From contig CAYYPH010000002.1 of the NCBI GenBank assembly GCA_964473485.1, positions 1 to 64,000 on the forward strand: 64,000 nt of DNA, given 5' to 3'. Below the pieces are notes generated by a model. The model had not been told where the DNA came from and ran no database searches. It was given only the letters and a program-made list of their open reading frames with translations. Source of the DNA: CAIVAT01 sp964473485. GTDB taxonomy: Bacteria; Bacteroidota; Bacteroidia; Bacteroidales; FEN-979. A program made the translations under genes and the position numbers. Positions within the stretch are counted from its first letter, which is position 1. The number at the start of each line of letters is the position of its first letter. This document shows positions 33,135 to 41,133 of the stretch, piece after piece.

Positions 33135-34901
33135 ATGGAGATAACCCGCATCTTCGACCTGTTGCCGCACATTGAACAGAGTTACAAACCGAAAAGCGAT
33201 CTGCTGGCCTCCAAAGAAAACGGACAGTGGATGCGTTACAGCATCAAGCAGTATCGTGAAACAGTCGACAACATCAGTTACGGTTTCCTTGCCCTGGGTG
33301 TAAAACCGGGCGACAAGATCGCCCAGATCAGTTCGAACAGGGCAGAGTGGAATTTTGTCGATATGGCCATCATGCAGGTTGGCGCCATTCATGTGCCGAT
33401 ATACCCGACCATCAGCGAATCCGATTACAAATTTATACTGAACCACGCGGAGGTACAGTACGTTTTTGTACTGGGGATTGAATTGCTGAGAAAAATTCAG
33501 CATATCTTGCCCGAAGTGCCTTCACTAAAGGGCGTTTTCACCTATCGCGACTGGCATGAGGTAAAGCATCTCAATGACCTGATCGAGATGGGAAAGCAAA
33601 ATCCCGACCCGGATGAGGTTGAGGCCAGGAAAGCCGCCGTTCACACCAACGACATCGCCACCATTATCTATACATCGGGAACGACGGGCAATCCCAAAGG
33701 GGTCATGCTGTCGCACGCCAATATCATTTCAAATTTCATGGCCGTTTCGTATATCCCGCCTTTCGGTGAGGAGGGGAGTGCGCTCAGTTACCTGCCGCTG
33801 TGCCATGTGTATGAAAGGATGCTGAATTACCTTTACCAGTACAAAGGGTACTCGGTCTATTACGCTGAGAACCTTGGTACCATTACGGAAAACCTGAAAG
33901 AAATCAGTCCCGATATTTTGTCGACCGTACCCAGGCTACTTGAAAAGGTTTATGACAAGCTTTTTGCAACCGGTCATAAGCTTAAGGGAGTCAAGCGCTG
34001 GCTGTTTTTCTGGGCATTGCACCTTGCCCTCAGGTATGAGCTGAAAGGGGCCAACGGATGGTTTTACGAACTCAAGAGAGGCATTTATGATAAGCTGATC
34101 TATAAAAAATGGAGGGCTGCCCTTGGCGGGAAACACCTGCTGATCGTTTCGGGAGGTGCAGCCCTGCAACCCCGCCTGGCCCGCCTCTTCACCTGCGCCG
34201 GTTTCAGGGTGCTCGAGGGGTATGGACTTACGGAAACCTCACCAGTCATTGCCGTGAGCGACTTCACCGAACATGGTATCAAATTCGGAACGGTCGGGCC
34301 GGTTCTGAAGGGAGTGCAGGTGAAAATTGATGGCGACGGGGAGATCCTTTGCAAAGGACCCAATGTAATGCTCGGTTATTTCAAGGAACCCGTGATGACC
34401 AGTGAGGTGATCGACAAGGATGGATGGTTCCACACCGGCGACCTGGGACATCTCGAACCTGAAGGACAGTTAAAGATCACGGGAAGGAAAAAGGAACTGT
34501 TCAAGACATCGTTCGGTAAATATGTGAGCCCGCAACCCATCGAAGATACTTTCAAGGAATCCCTATTCATCGACCAGATCGTGGTGGTTGGAGAGAACCA
34601 GAAATTCGCCGGAGCCCTGATCGTTCCCGATTTCAATTTCCTGAGGTCCTATTGCCAGGTAAAGGAGATCCCTTATACCTCAAACGCGGAGATGATCAAA
34701 CTTCCGAGGCTTCGCAAAAGGTTTCAGGTGGAGATCGACAAATACAATAAACAGTTTGGCGAAACGGAGAAGATCAAGACATGGGACCTGCTGGATACCG
34801 AATGGACTTTTGATTCGGGGGAGATCACCCCGACCATGAAACTGAAACGAAACTTTATCGCCAGGAAATACCAGGATAAGATCGCAGCCTTGTTTGAATG
34901 A
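33135..34901 (+). CDS. Long-chain fatty acid-CoA ligase (AMP-forming)
   Basis: 588 aa, ANL superfamily. IIYTSGTTGNPKGVMLSH (about residues 175-192) is the AMP/ATP-binding P-loop, EGYGLTETSP the A5 motif, GWFHTGDLGHLEPEG the hinge with catalytic Asp, and GRKKELFKTSFGKYVSP the C-terminal Lys region. Length and the insertion FFWALHLALRYELKG are typical of the FAA1-like long-chain ligases (FadD15 type). It activates fatty acids for lipid synthesis or degradation at the membrane. Monocistronic with 133 bp upstream. Confidence 0.93.
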   Translation: MEITRIFDLLPHIEQSYKPKSDLLASKENGQWMRYSIKQYRETVDNISYGFLALGVKPGDKIAQISSNRAEWNFVDMAIMQVGAIHVPIYPTISESDYKFILNHAEVQYVFVLGIELLRKIQHILPEVPSLKGVFTYRDWHEVKHLNDLIEMGKQNPDPDEVEARKAAVHTNDIATIIYTSGTTGNPKGVMLSHANIISNFMAVSYIPPFGEEGSALSYLPLCHVYERMLNYLYQYKGYSVYYAENLGTITENLKEISPDILSTVPRLLEKVYDKLFATGHKLKGVKRWLFFWALHLALRYELKGANGWFYELKRGIYDKLIYKKWRAALGGKHLLIVSGGAALQPRLARLFTCAGFRVLEGYGLTETSPVIAVSDFTEHGIKFGTVGPVLKGVQVKIDGDGEILCKGPNVMLGYFKEPVMTSEVIDKDGWFHTGDLGHLEPEGQLKITGRKKELFKTSFGKYVSPQPIEDTFKESLFIDQIVVVGENQKFAGALIVPDFNFLRSYCQVKEIPYTSNAEMIKLPRLRKRFQVEIDKYNKQFGETEKIKTWDLLDTEWTFDSGEITPTMKLKRNFIARKYQDKIAALFE

Positions 34902-34957
34902 TCAGGGAATGGTGAAGGCAACCGGAATCTTCCTGCCCGGCCGTCATTTCTTATGGA

Positions 34958-35974
34958 TCAGTGAAGAATTTTGAAGATGAGTTCCTTCATCAGTTCCCCG
35001 TCGGTGGCTGAAACGTTGCCAAGTCCTTTGGCCTTTAAATCATATTCCCGCAGATAAGATATGACACGGGCGGTTTTGCCCGGAGGATAACTTTTCGCCG
35101 CCATCTGGTAATCGCCTACGAAATAGGGATTGACCGACAAAGCCGATGCAACGGCATTCTTTGATTTGTCAGGAAGAAAGTGGTAGATCAGTACTTTGGA
35201 GAAGAAGGAATAGAGCATGGGGATGACCTTCACCAGCGGGTTTTCCTTCGGGTTGGCGCCGAAATGAAGGATGATCTGGTTTGACTTCACCACATCCTTC
35301 CGCATCAACGCCTTTTGCAGCTCAAAAACATTGAAATCCTTGCTGATGCCGATATTCCGTTCTACATAGCTTTCGTTGATCTCTGTGCCCGGTGTGATGT
35401 TGATCAGCAATTTCCCGATCTCGTTGACGATCTTCGAAAGATCGGCTCCCACAAATTCAGTCAGCAGGGCGGCAGCTTTCTGATTGATGGAGTATCCCCT
35501 TTGCTTCACATATTCGCTGATCCATTCAGGTATTTTGTTGTCGTAAAGCTTGGGTGATTCGAAAATGATCCCGTTCTTTTCCACGGCCTTGTAAACCGAC
35601 CTTCGCTTGTCAAGTTTCCCGTATTTGTAACATATCACGAGAATGGTTGTTTCGACCGGTTTCTCGAGATAAGGCAACAACTTGTCACTGTCCTCCAGGT
35701 CCTGAGCCTCTTTGATCATGATTACCTGGTAATTGGCCATCATCGGGAATCGTCTGGCTGCCGCCACGATTGACAGCGCGTCGGAGTCCTTGCCGTAAAA
35801 AACGGTCTGGTTGAATTCCTTCTCCTGCTCACTGAGACAGTGTTGTTCGATCATGTCGGCAAGGGCATCAATGAAATAGGCCTCCTCGCCGTGAAGAAGA
35901 TACACCGGATAGTAGATCTTGTTTTGCAGATCCCTGACCAGTTGATCAAAATTTACATCTGTTCTGACCGCCAT
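34958..35974 (-). CDS. holA: DNA polymerase III delta subunit
   Basis: 338 aa from the ATG at 35,974; a TTG 18 bp upstream is less likely. The N-terminal PVYLLHGEEAYFIDALADMI is the degenerate P-loop region of HolA, followed by ILVICYKYGKLDKR and FVGADLSKIVNEIGKLLI, typical of the family. It opens the sliding clamp as part of the clamp loader. It follows the AMP nucleosidase gene by 10 bp and ends convergent to the acyl-CoA ligase. Confidence 0.92.
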   Translation of the reverse strand: MAVRTDVNFDQLVRDLQNKIYYPVYLLHGEEAYFIDALADMIEQHCLSEQEKEFNQTVFYGKDSDALSIVAAARRFPMMANYQVIMIKEAQDLEDSDKLLPYLEKPVETTILVICYKYGKLDKRRSVYKAVEKNGIIFESPKLYDNKIPEWISEYVKQRGYSINQKAAALLTEFVGADLSKIVNEIGKLLINITPGTEINESYVERNIGISKDFNVFELQKALMRKDVVKSNQIILHFGANPKENPLVKVIPMLYSFFSKVLIYHFLPDKSKNAVASALSVNPYFVGDYQMAAKSYPPGKTARVISYLREYDLKAKGLGNVSATDGELMKELIFKILH

Positions 35975-35984
35975 GGATGTGTCA

Positions 35985-36758
35985 TTAATCAAACCGGAGA
36001 TGTTTCACCAGCAATTTGCGATCGATCAGGTGCTGCATGGTCTCAATTCCGATCTTCAGGTGAGTTTCGGTGAATTTTTCGGTGACTTTTTTATCGCTGT
36101 CGCGGGTTTTGACGCCACTGGCCACCATCGGCTGGTCCGAAACGAGCAACAACGCACCGGTGGGTATTTCGTTGGCAAATCCGACCATGAACAATGTGGA
36201 TGATTCCATGTCGATGGCGATGGCCCGCGTTACCCGGAGATGCTCCTTGAATTTCTCGTCATACTCCCAAACCCTGCGGTTTGTGGTATACACCGTCCCC
36301 GTCCAGTATTCACGTCCATGGTTATGGATCGCGGATGAAACGGCCTTTTGAAGGTTAAAGGCGGGCATAGCCGGAACCCGCTCGGGGAAGTAATCATCGG
36401 AGGTTCCGTCGCCCCTGATGGCCGCTATGGGCAGGATAAGGTCACCCACCTTGCATTTCTTCTTCAATCCGCCGCACTTGCCCAGAAAAAGCACAGCCTT
36501 GGGGCCGACAGCCCCGAGCAGATCCATGATGGTGGCGGCATTGGGACTTCCCATGCCGAAATTGATAAGGGTGATCCTGCCGCTGGTCACGCAGGGCATG
36601 GCCTTGTCCTTTCCCGCCACGGGTACGTTCATCCATTTTGAGAAGAGGTTCAGGTAATAATTGAAATTGGTCAACAGGATGAAGTCACCAAACTCCGGCA
36701 ATGACATCCCGGTGTATCTTGGCAGCCAATCATCGACGATCTCTTTCTTGGTTTTCAT
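35985..36758 (-). CDS. amn: AMP nucleosidase
   Basis: 257 aa, the short Bacteroidetes-type AMP nucleosidase of the nucleoside phosphorylase fold. VTSGRITLINFGMGSPNAATIMDLLGA and VLFLGKCGGLKKKCKVGD form the phosphate/ribose site; IAIDMESSTLFMVGF is the base/ribose-binding Glu motif; SDQPMVASGVKT carries the acid Asp. It cleaves AMP to adenine and ribose 5-phosphate. It is probably cotranscribed with holA. Confidence 0.9.
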   Translation of the reverse strand: MKTKKEIVDDWLPRYTGMSLPEFGDFILLTNFNYYLNLFSKWMNVPVAGKDKAMPCVTSGRITLINFGMGSPNAATIMDLLGAVGPKAVLFLGKCGGLKKKCKVGDLILPIAAIRGDGTSDDYFPERVPAMPAFNLQKAVSSAIHNHGREYWTGTVYTTNRRVWEYDEKFKEHLRVTRAIAIDMESSTLFMVGFANEIPTGALLLVSDQPMVASGVKTRDSDKKVTEKFTETHLKIGIETMQHLIDRKLLVKHLRFD

Positions 36759-36798
36759 TGTTATGATATTTACCCACCCCTTCGGGGTCCCCAGCCTA

Positions 36799-36830
36799 TT
36801 TGCAAAGATAACGGTTTTGGTCTATCTTTG
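36799..36830 (+). promoter_or_regulatory. Bacteroidetes-type promoter (TTTG-N20-TATCTTTG)
   Basis: TTTG at 36,799-36,802 and TATCTTTG at 36,823-36,830 with a 20-bp spacer match the consensus -33/-7 pair. The element ends one base before the ATG of the HsdR-N-like gene, so transcription would start at or inside the first codons; the message may be leaderless, or the true start may lie elsewhere. Confidence 0.6.
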
Positions 36831-36831
36831 T

Positions 36832-37311
36832 ATGAGTGTTAGCCGCGAAGTGAGACCACAGCTGAATTTACCGGCCATTGATGCAAAAATCCGTCTCGGT
36901 GTGAATGGAAATGCCACTATATTTGATCCTTTCCGGAAACGGTATGTGAGGCTCACACCCGAAGAGTGGGTAAGGCAGCATTTTCTTAACTACCTGAACC
37001 GGGAAATGGGATACCCGGTCACGCTGCTTGTTGTTGAGGCTTCGCTGGTGTACAACGGCATGAAAAAACGGTTCGACATCCTGGCTTATTCCTCGCGCGG
37101 ATTGCCTGTCCTGATCGTGGAGTGTAAAGCCCCTACGGTATCCATTAGCCAAAAAGTTTTCGACCAGGTGGCCATGTACAATATGTCGCTACTGGTACCT
37201 TACCTTGCCGTTACCAACGGATTGAATCATTACGCATGCTATATCGACCGCCAGGCCGGACAATACCGGTTCCTGGACAAGATACCGGAATTTCATGCAG
37301 TTAACCAGTGA
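36832..37311 (+). CDS. HsdR N-terminal-like PD-(D/E)XK protein
   Basis: 159 aa, a stand-alone version of the type I restriction enzyme R-subunit N-terminal domain common in Bacteroidetes core genomes. KRFDILAY (Asp) and VLIVECKAP (Glu-x-Lys) are the nuclease residues, followed by FDQVAMYNMSLLVPYLAVTNG. I start at the ATG at 36,832 because the longer open frame to 36,661 runs antisense into amn and begins with a poor sequence. The role is unknown; there are no HsdM or HsdS genes nearby, so it is not an RM system. Confidence 0.8.
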   Translation: MSVSREVRPQLNLPAIDAKIRLGVNGNATIFDPFRKRYVRLTPEEWVRQHFLNYLNREMGYPVTLLVVEASLVYNGMKKRFDILAYSSRGLPVLIVECKAPTVSISQKVFDQVAMYNMSLLVPYLAVTNGLNHYACYIDRQAGQYRFLDKIPEFHAVNQ

Positions 37312-37313
37312 TC

Positions 37314-38585
37314 ATGGAAATGGTGAAGAACATACCTCCCAATCTGACCAGTTTTCTGCTGGTAACCCTTTTTTCGCTGCTGATCGGCTTGTCGCAGCGC
37401 AAAATCCATTCGGCTGCCCGTGAGGCCGACCGCACCTTCGGGACCGACCGTACCTTTACCTTTATCGGTATTCTTGGATTTATCCTTTATCTCCTTGAAC
37501 CGGCAGGAGCAAGTTTGTTTATGGGCGGTGGTGTGATACTGGCCCTTATCATGGCCGTATCATACTATTTTCATATCCGCGATTACAGCGATTTCGGGGC
37601 CACCACGATATTCATCGGCCTTATCACCTATACCCTCGGCCCTCTGGTGCTCACCCAGCCCCTCTGGATGGTCCTCCTGATCGTTGTAGTGGTGCTGATC
37701 TTCACTGAGATGAAGGATACATTCACTACCATTACCCAGAAATTCGACCGTTACGAGTTTATCACCCTGGCAAAATTCCTGGCCATCGCGGGCGTCATCC
37801 TGCCGATCGTTCCCGACGAGCCATTTATCACCGGGCTGACCCTTTCACCATACAAGATCTGGCTGGCCGTGGTTGTCATATCAACCATCTCCTATGTCAG
37901 TTATCTTTTAAAGAAATTTGTTTTCAGACAGGCCGGTATAGTCCTGAGCGGGATCCTTGGCGGGCTTTATTCAAGCACGGCAACCACCATCATCCTGGCC
38001 AAAAAGAGTGCATCGGATCCGGATCACCTGAAACATTACATGGCATCGATCATCATCGCCACCGCCATGATGTACCTCAGGATCCTGGTCCTCATTCTGA
38101 TCTTCAATGCGGAGCTCTTTGGCCTGGTCTGGCCCTGGTTTGCCGGGCTCTTCGGGGCTACCATGGTGGTGGGTTTCGCCATTTACTGGTACCGCAGGGA
38201 AACCGCAGGCGCTACCGACACTGAATTGCCTGCCGACCGCAACCCGCTGGAATTCAAGGTTGCCCTTATCTTCACCATGCTTTTTGTGGCGTTCTCTTTT
38301 GTGACCTACGAGGTGATCAACCGGTTCGGGGCCCCCGGACTGAACGTTTTGTCATTCATCGTAGGACTCACCGATATCGATCCATTCCTGATCAACCTGT
38401 TCCAGGGAAAATCAGGGGTGGCGCCTGCGCTGATTGCAGCGGCCACTTTCCAGGCAATCATCAGCAACAATGCCATGAAGATGTTTTATGGTGTTTTTTT
38501 CGGTGGAAAAACAGCTGCCTTTTACCTGGTACCGGCATTTATTCTTATCATTGCACTGACAATTATCCCGGTTCTCTGCCTTTGA
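37314..38585 (+). CDS. DUF4010 family integral membrane protein (MgtC-like N-terminus)
   Basis: 423 aa from the ATG at 37,314, with a GTG two codons upstream. About twelve hydrophobic segments alternate with short loops. The N-terminus (LLIGLSQRKIHSAAREADRTFGTDRTFTFIGILGFI) is the MgtC/SapB-like part and GGLYSSTATTIILAKKS and LSFIVGLTDIDPFL belong to the DUF4010 half. Inner-membrane protein of unknown transport function. Its start overlaps or abuts the upstream stop. Confidence 0.85.
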   Translation: MEMVKNIPPNLTSFLLVTLFSLLIGLSQRKIHSAAREADRTFGTDRTFTFIGILGFILYLLEPAGASLFMGGGVILALIMAVSYYFHIRDYSDFGATTIFIGLITYTLGPLVLTQPLWMVLLIVVVVLIFTEMKDTFTTITQKFDRYEFITLAKFLAIAGVILPIVPDEPFITGLTLSPYKIWLAVVVISTISYVSYLLKKFVFRQAGIVLSGILGGLYSSTATTIILAKKSASDPDHLKHYMASIIIATAMMYLRILVLILIFNAELFGLVWPWFAGLFGATMVVGFAIYWYRRETAGATDTELPADRNPLEFKVALIFTMLFVAFSFVTYEVINRFGAPGLNVLSFIVGLTDIDPFLINLFQGKSGVAPALIAAATFQAIISNNAMKMFYGVFFGGKTAAFYLVPAFILIIALTIIPVLCL

Positions 38586-38652
38586 CATGATCTTCACATG
38601 TCATTTTGTACAATGGCAGGAATCAGTTTCAGGGGAGATCGGTTAACAAGCT

Positions 38653-39561
38653 ATGGCAGATATTTATTCGACCGTAATCAATAAACTGGACGAATCTTTC
38701 AGTCCCCAGGATTCGCAGCAATACGGGTTGGCTGTTATTTTTGGTGAGACCAGTTTCAGTTATACCGTGCTCGATTTCAAGCGAAACAAGTACATTGGTT
38801 TACAGCAGATGGTGAGAAATGACAGCGTGCAAAGGCTGCATCCCCAGAACCCGGGGCAATCGTTCGATGAATTCATGAAACGCATCTTCATGGCCACACC
38901 CTGGTTAAAAAACGCCTACAAAGTGGTGAGGGTAGCTTACGAGGGGAACCGCCACACGCTGATGCCAGCGGCATTGCATGATCCTTCTGAAATGGCTGGC
39001 TATCTGAACTTTACTTATGTTCAGGCGGAAGATGAGCGGGTCTTCGCCGATCACCTGATCCCACTCGATGCCTACCAGGTTTTTTCAATCCCGGCCGCGA
39101 CGCTGGCAACCATACGGAATTATTTTCCCAGGGTAACCGTTTCGCATTCCTCCAGTGTGCTGATCGAAAGCATCTGGTTTAATTATAAGAACAGGATCAA
39201 CACCAACCGGGTGTTTTTAAATATCCGGCAAAATATGTTCGACTTGGCGATATTCGACGGTCGCCAGCTGACCTATTTCAATTCATTTTCATACCGTAAC
39301 AACGAGGATGTAGCCTATTACCTGATCTTCGTGCTCGAACAGCTGAACTTTAACCCCGAATCGATCCCCGTTATCCTGTTGGGCAATATTGAGAAAGGCG
39401 GCGCATTGTTCGAACTGATTTACAGGTATATCCGTCACGTTGAATTCGGAAGGAGGAATGAGAATTTCAAATACAGCTACCTGTTCAATCAGGTTCCGCC
39501 TCAGATGAATTTTCCATTGATGAATTTTCTGTCATGCAGTTTATCAACCGGTACTTCTTAA
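38653..39561 (+). CDS. DUF3822 family protein
   Basis: 302 aa of the Bacteroidetes-specific DUF3822 family. It has an ASKHA/pilM-like ring (LAVIFGETSFSYTVLD at the start, VFLNIRQNMFDLAIFDGRQL in the second half). Genes of this family are typically followed by rsmD, as here. The function is unknown; cytoplasmic, no signal peptide. Confidence 0.88.
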   Translation: MADIYSTVINKLDESFSPQDSQQYGLAVIFGETSFSYTVLDFKRNKYIGLQQMVRNDSVQRLHPQNPGQSFDEFMKRIFMATPWLKNAYKVVRVAYEGNRHTLMPAALHDPSEMAGYLNFTYVQAEDERVFADHLIPLDAYQVFSIPAATLATIRNYFPRVTVSHSSSVLIESIWFNYKNRINTNRVFLNIRQNMFDLAIFDGRQLTYFNSFSYRNNEDVAYYLIFVLEQLNFNPESIPVILLGNIEKGGALFELIYRYIRHVEFGRRNENFKYSYLFNQVPPQMNFPLMNFLSCSLSTGTS

Positions 39562-39598
39562 TAAAGGGCTTTTTGTCGGTTACGGCCACTCGTTGCCA

Positions 39599-40129
39599 AT
39601 GCGAATAATCAGCGGAAAATACAAGGGAAGGAGATTGCTGCCGCCTCCGGGACTGCCGGTGAGGCCAACTACCGATTTTGCACGTGAAGGGCTATTCAAT
39701 GTGCTTAACAACCAGTTGGATTTTGAAACGCTGAAAGTCCTCGACCTTTTTTCGGGAACAGGAAGCATGGCCTTTGAATTCCTCTCACGCGGGGCGCGTG
39801 AAGTGGTGGCGGTCGACATCAGCAGCCGTTGTATCGATTTTATCAGGAAGAGCACCGTGTCATTCGGCGCCGGGAACATAACCGCTGTGAGGTCGAATGC
39901 CTTTGTCTTTATCAGGCAGGCGTATACCGGTTTCGACCTGATATTTGCCGATCCGCCCTATGATCTTGAAGGATTAAAGGATATCCCCGACATGGTGCTG
40001 GCCTCGGGGTTGTTCAGCCCCGGAAGCCTGCTGATACTGGAGCATCCGGCGGGTTACTCCTTTGAAGATCATCCGCATTTTGCACATCACCGCCGTTACG
40101 GTAACGTAAATTTCACCTTCTTCCGGTAA
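39599..40129 (+). CDS. rsmD: 16S rRNA (guanine(966)-N2)-methyltransferase
   Basis: 176 aa from the ATG at 39,599 (a TTG two codons upstream is possible). MRIISGKYKGRRLLPPPG and RPTTDFAREGLFNVL are the RsmD N-terminus, LDLFSGTGSMAFEFLSRGA the SAM-binding motif, and DLIFADPPYD the catalytic (D/N)PPY motif. It methylates G966 of 16S rRNA during 30S assembly. A terminator follows directly. Confidence 0.95.
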   Translation: MRIISGKYKGRRLLPPPGLPVRPTTDFAREGLFNVLNNQLDFETLKVLDLFSGTGSMAFEFLSRGAREVVAVDISSRCIDFIRKSTVSFGAGNITAVRSNAFVFIRQAYTGFDLIFADPPYDLEGLKDIPDMVLASGLFSPGSLLILEHPAGYSFEDHPHFAHHRRYGNVNFTFFR

Positions 40130-40137
40130 AAACAAAA

Positions 40138-40165
40138 AAAGTACGGCTGAAGACAACCGTACTTT
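40138..40165. terminator. Bidirectional terminator
   Basis: AAAGTACGG (40,138-40,146) pairs with CCGTACTTT (40,157-40,165) across a 10-base loop; A- and T-rich flanks on both sides. It lies between the convergent rsmD and DUF2795 genes. Confidence 0.8.
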
Positions 40166-40186
40166 AAAATCTTATTTACTAAATTG

Positions 40187-40408
40187 TCAGTATTCGTCCT
40201 CGTGAAAGAAAAAGTCGTCTTTTGTAGGGTAATCAGGCCAGATATCTTCAATGCGTTCGTAGGACTCACCTTCATCCTCAATTTCCTTGAGATTTTCGAT
40301 GACTTCCTGTGGTGCACCTGATCGGATCGCCCAATCGACCAGCTCTTCCTTGGTTGCAGGCCAGGGAGCATCTTCCAGTTTTGAGGCCAATTCGAGTGTC
40401 CAGTACAT
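40187..40408 (-). CDS. DUF2795 domain protein
   Basis: 73 aa. LELASKLEDAPWPATKEELVDWAIRSGAPQEVIENLKEIED is the whole of the small DUF2795 helical domain, with an acidic tail (EDIWPDYPTKDDFFFHEDEY). These abundant small Bacteroidetes proteins have no assigned function. Well expressed-looking, monocistronic. Confidence 0.85.
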   Translation of the reverse strand: MYWTLELASKLEDAPWPATKEELVDWAIRSGAPQEVIENLKEIEDEGESYERIEDIWPDYPTKDDFFFHEDEY

Positions 40409-40487
40409 AACAGATTGTTAACAATTTTGTGCAAAAGTATAAAAAAAAAATTCAAAAAGTCAAGCAAAAAATACAGTAAAGTGTTTT

Positions 40488-41054
40488 TCATGCCGGAGAA
40501 CCGGTGATCCAGGGGGTTTCAGCTGCGCCCTTGTCTTTTCCTGTTTTTCTTGCCAGCACAAAGAGATAATCGGATAAACGGTTGACAAACCGGATGATGA
40601 TGTCTTCGACCGGGCTGGTCATATTCAACCGGATGAGTGATCGTTCGGCCCGCCGGCAAACGGTTCTGGCGATATGACACATGGAAACGACAGGATGCCC
40701 GCCAGGAAGGATGAAATTCCTGAGTGGCGGAAGATCTTCGTTCATTGTATCAATCTCATTTTCAAGCAGTGTGATGTCATCGTCGCTGATTAAGGGAAGA
40801 TCGCGGGTTTTTTTCGCGGGATCTCGTGCAATCAGCGCTTCGGCAATAAAGAGATTTTCCTGGATTCGGATGAGGATTGCGCGGTAATGAGGATCAATAT
40901 CCTGGTCGCGGATCAACCCGATAAAACTGTTCAGCTCGTCAAGATTACCATAGGCTTCAACCCGGTCGTGACTCTTTGGGACACGGGTTCCCCCAAGCAG
41001 TGAAGTTTCACCCTTGTCGCCTCCTTTCGTGTATATTTTGAATTCTTCAGCCAT
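40488..41054 (-). CDS. Cob(I)yrinic acid a,c-diamide adenosyltransferase (PduO type)
   Basis: 188 aa five-helix bundle enzyme. YTKGGDKGETSLLGGTRVPKSHDRVEAYGNLDELNSFIG is the ATP-binding N-terminus, and CRRAERSLIRL with FVNRLSDYLFVLAR the conserved C-terminal Arg and Asp helix. It adenosylates cobalamin to make the B12 coenzyme. The downstream end lies 79 bp after DUF2795's start. Confidence 0.95.
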   Translation of the reverse strand: MAEEFKIYTKGGDKGETSLLGGTRVPKSHDRVEAYGNLDELNSFIGLIRDQDIDPHYRAILIRIQENLFIAEALIARDPAKKTRDLPLISDDDITLLENEIDTMNEDLPPLRNFILPGGHPVVSMCHIARTVCRRAERSLIRLNMTSPVEDIIIRFVNRLSDYLFVLARKTGKDKGAAETPWITGSPA

Positions 41055-41068
41055 AGGTAAAAGGATAA

Positions 41069-41117
41069 GTGATTAGCGAATAGCGAATAGCGAATAGCGA
41101 ATAGTGATTAGCGAATG
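41069..41117. repeat. Heptamer repeat TAGCGAA (left of pckG)
   Basis: Four to six tandem TAGCGAA units, with GTGATTAGCGAA at each end. The complementary orientation (TTCGCTA) lies at 43,001-43,050, so the pckG gene is flanked by the same heptamer in inverted orientation. Confidence 0.8.
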
Positions 41118-41133
41118 GTGTTTTTCAGAAAGT

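Noticed and set aside
36661..36831. Longer N-terminus for the HsdR-N-like protein
   Set aside because: This part is antisense to amn, its sequence is not typical of the family and the promoter lies just before the ATG at 36,832.
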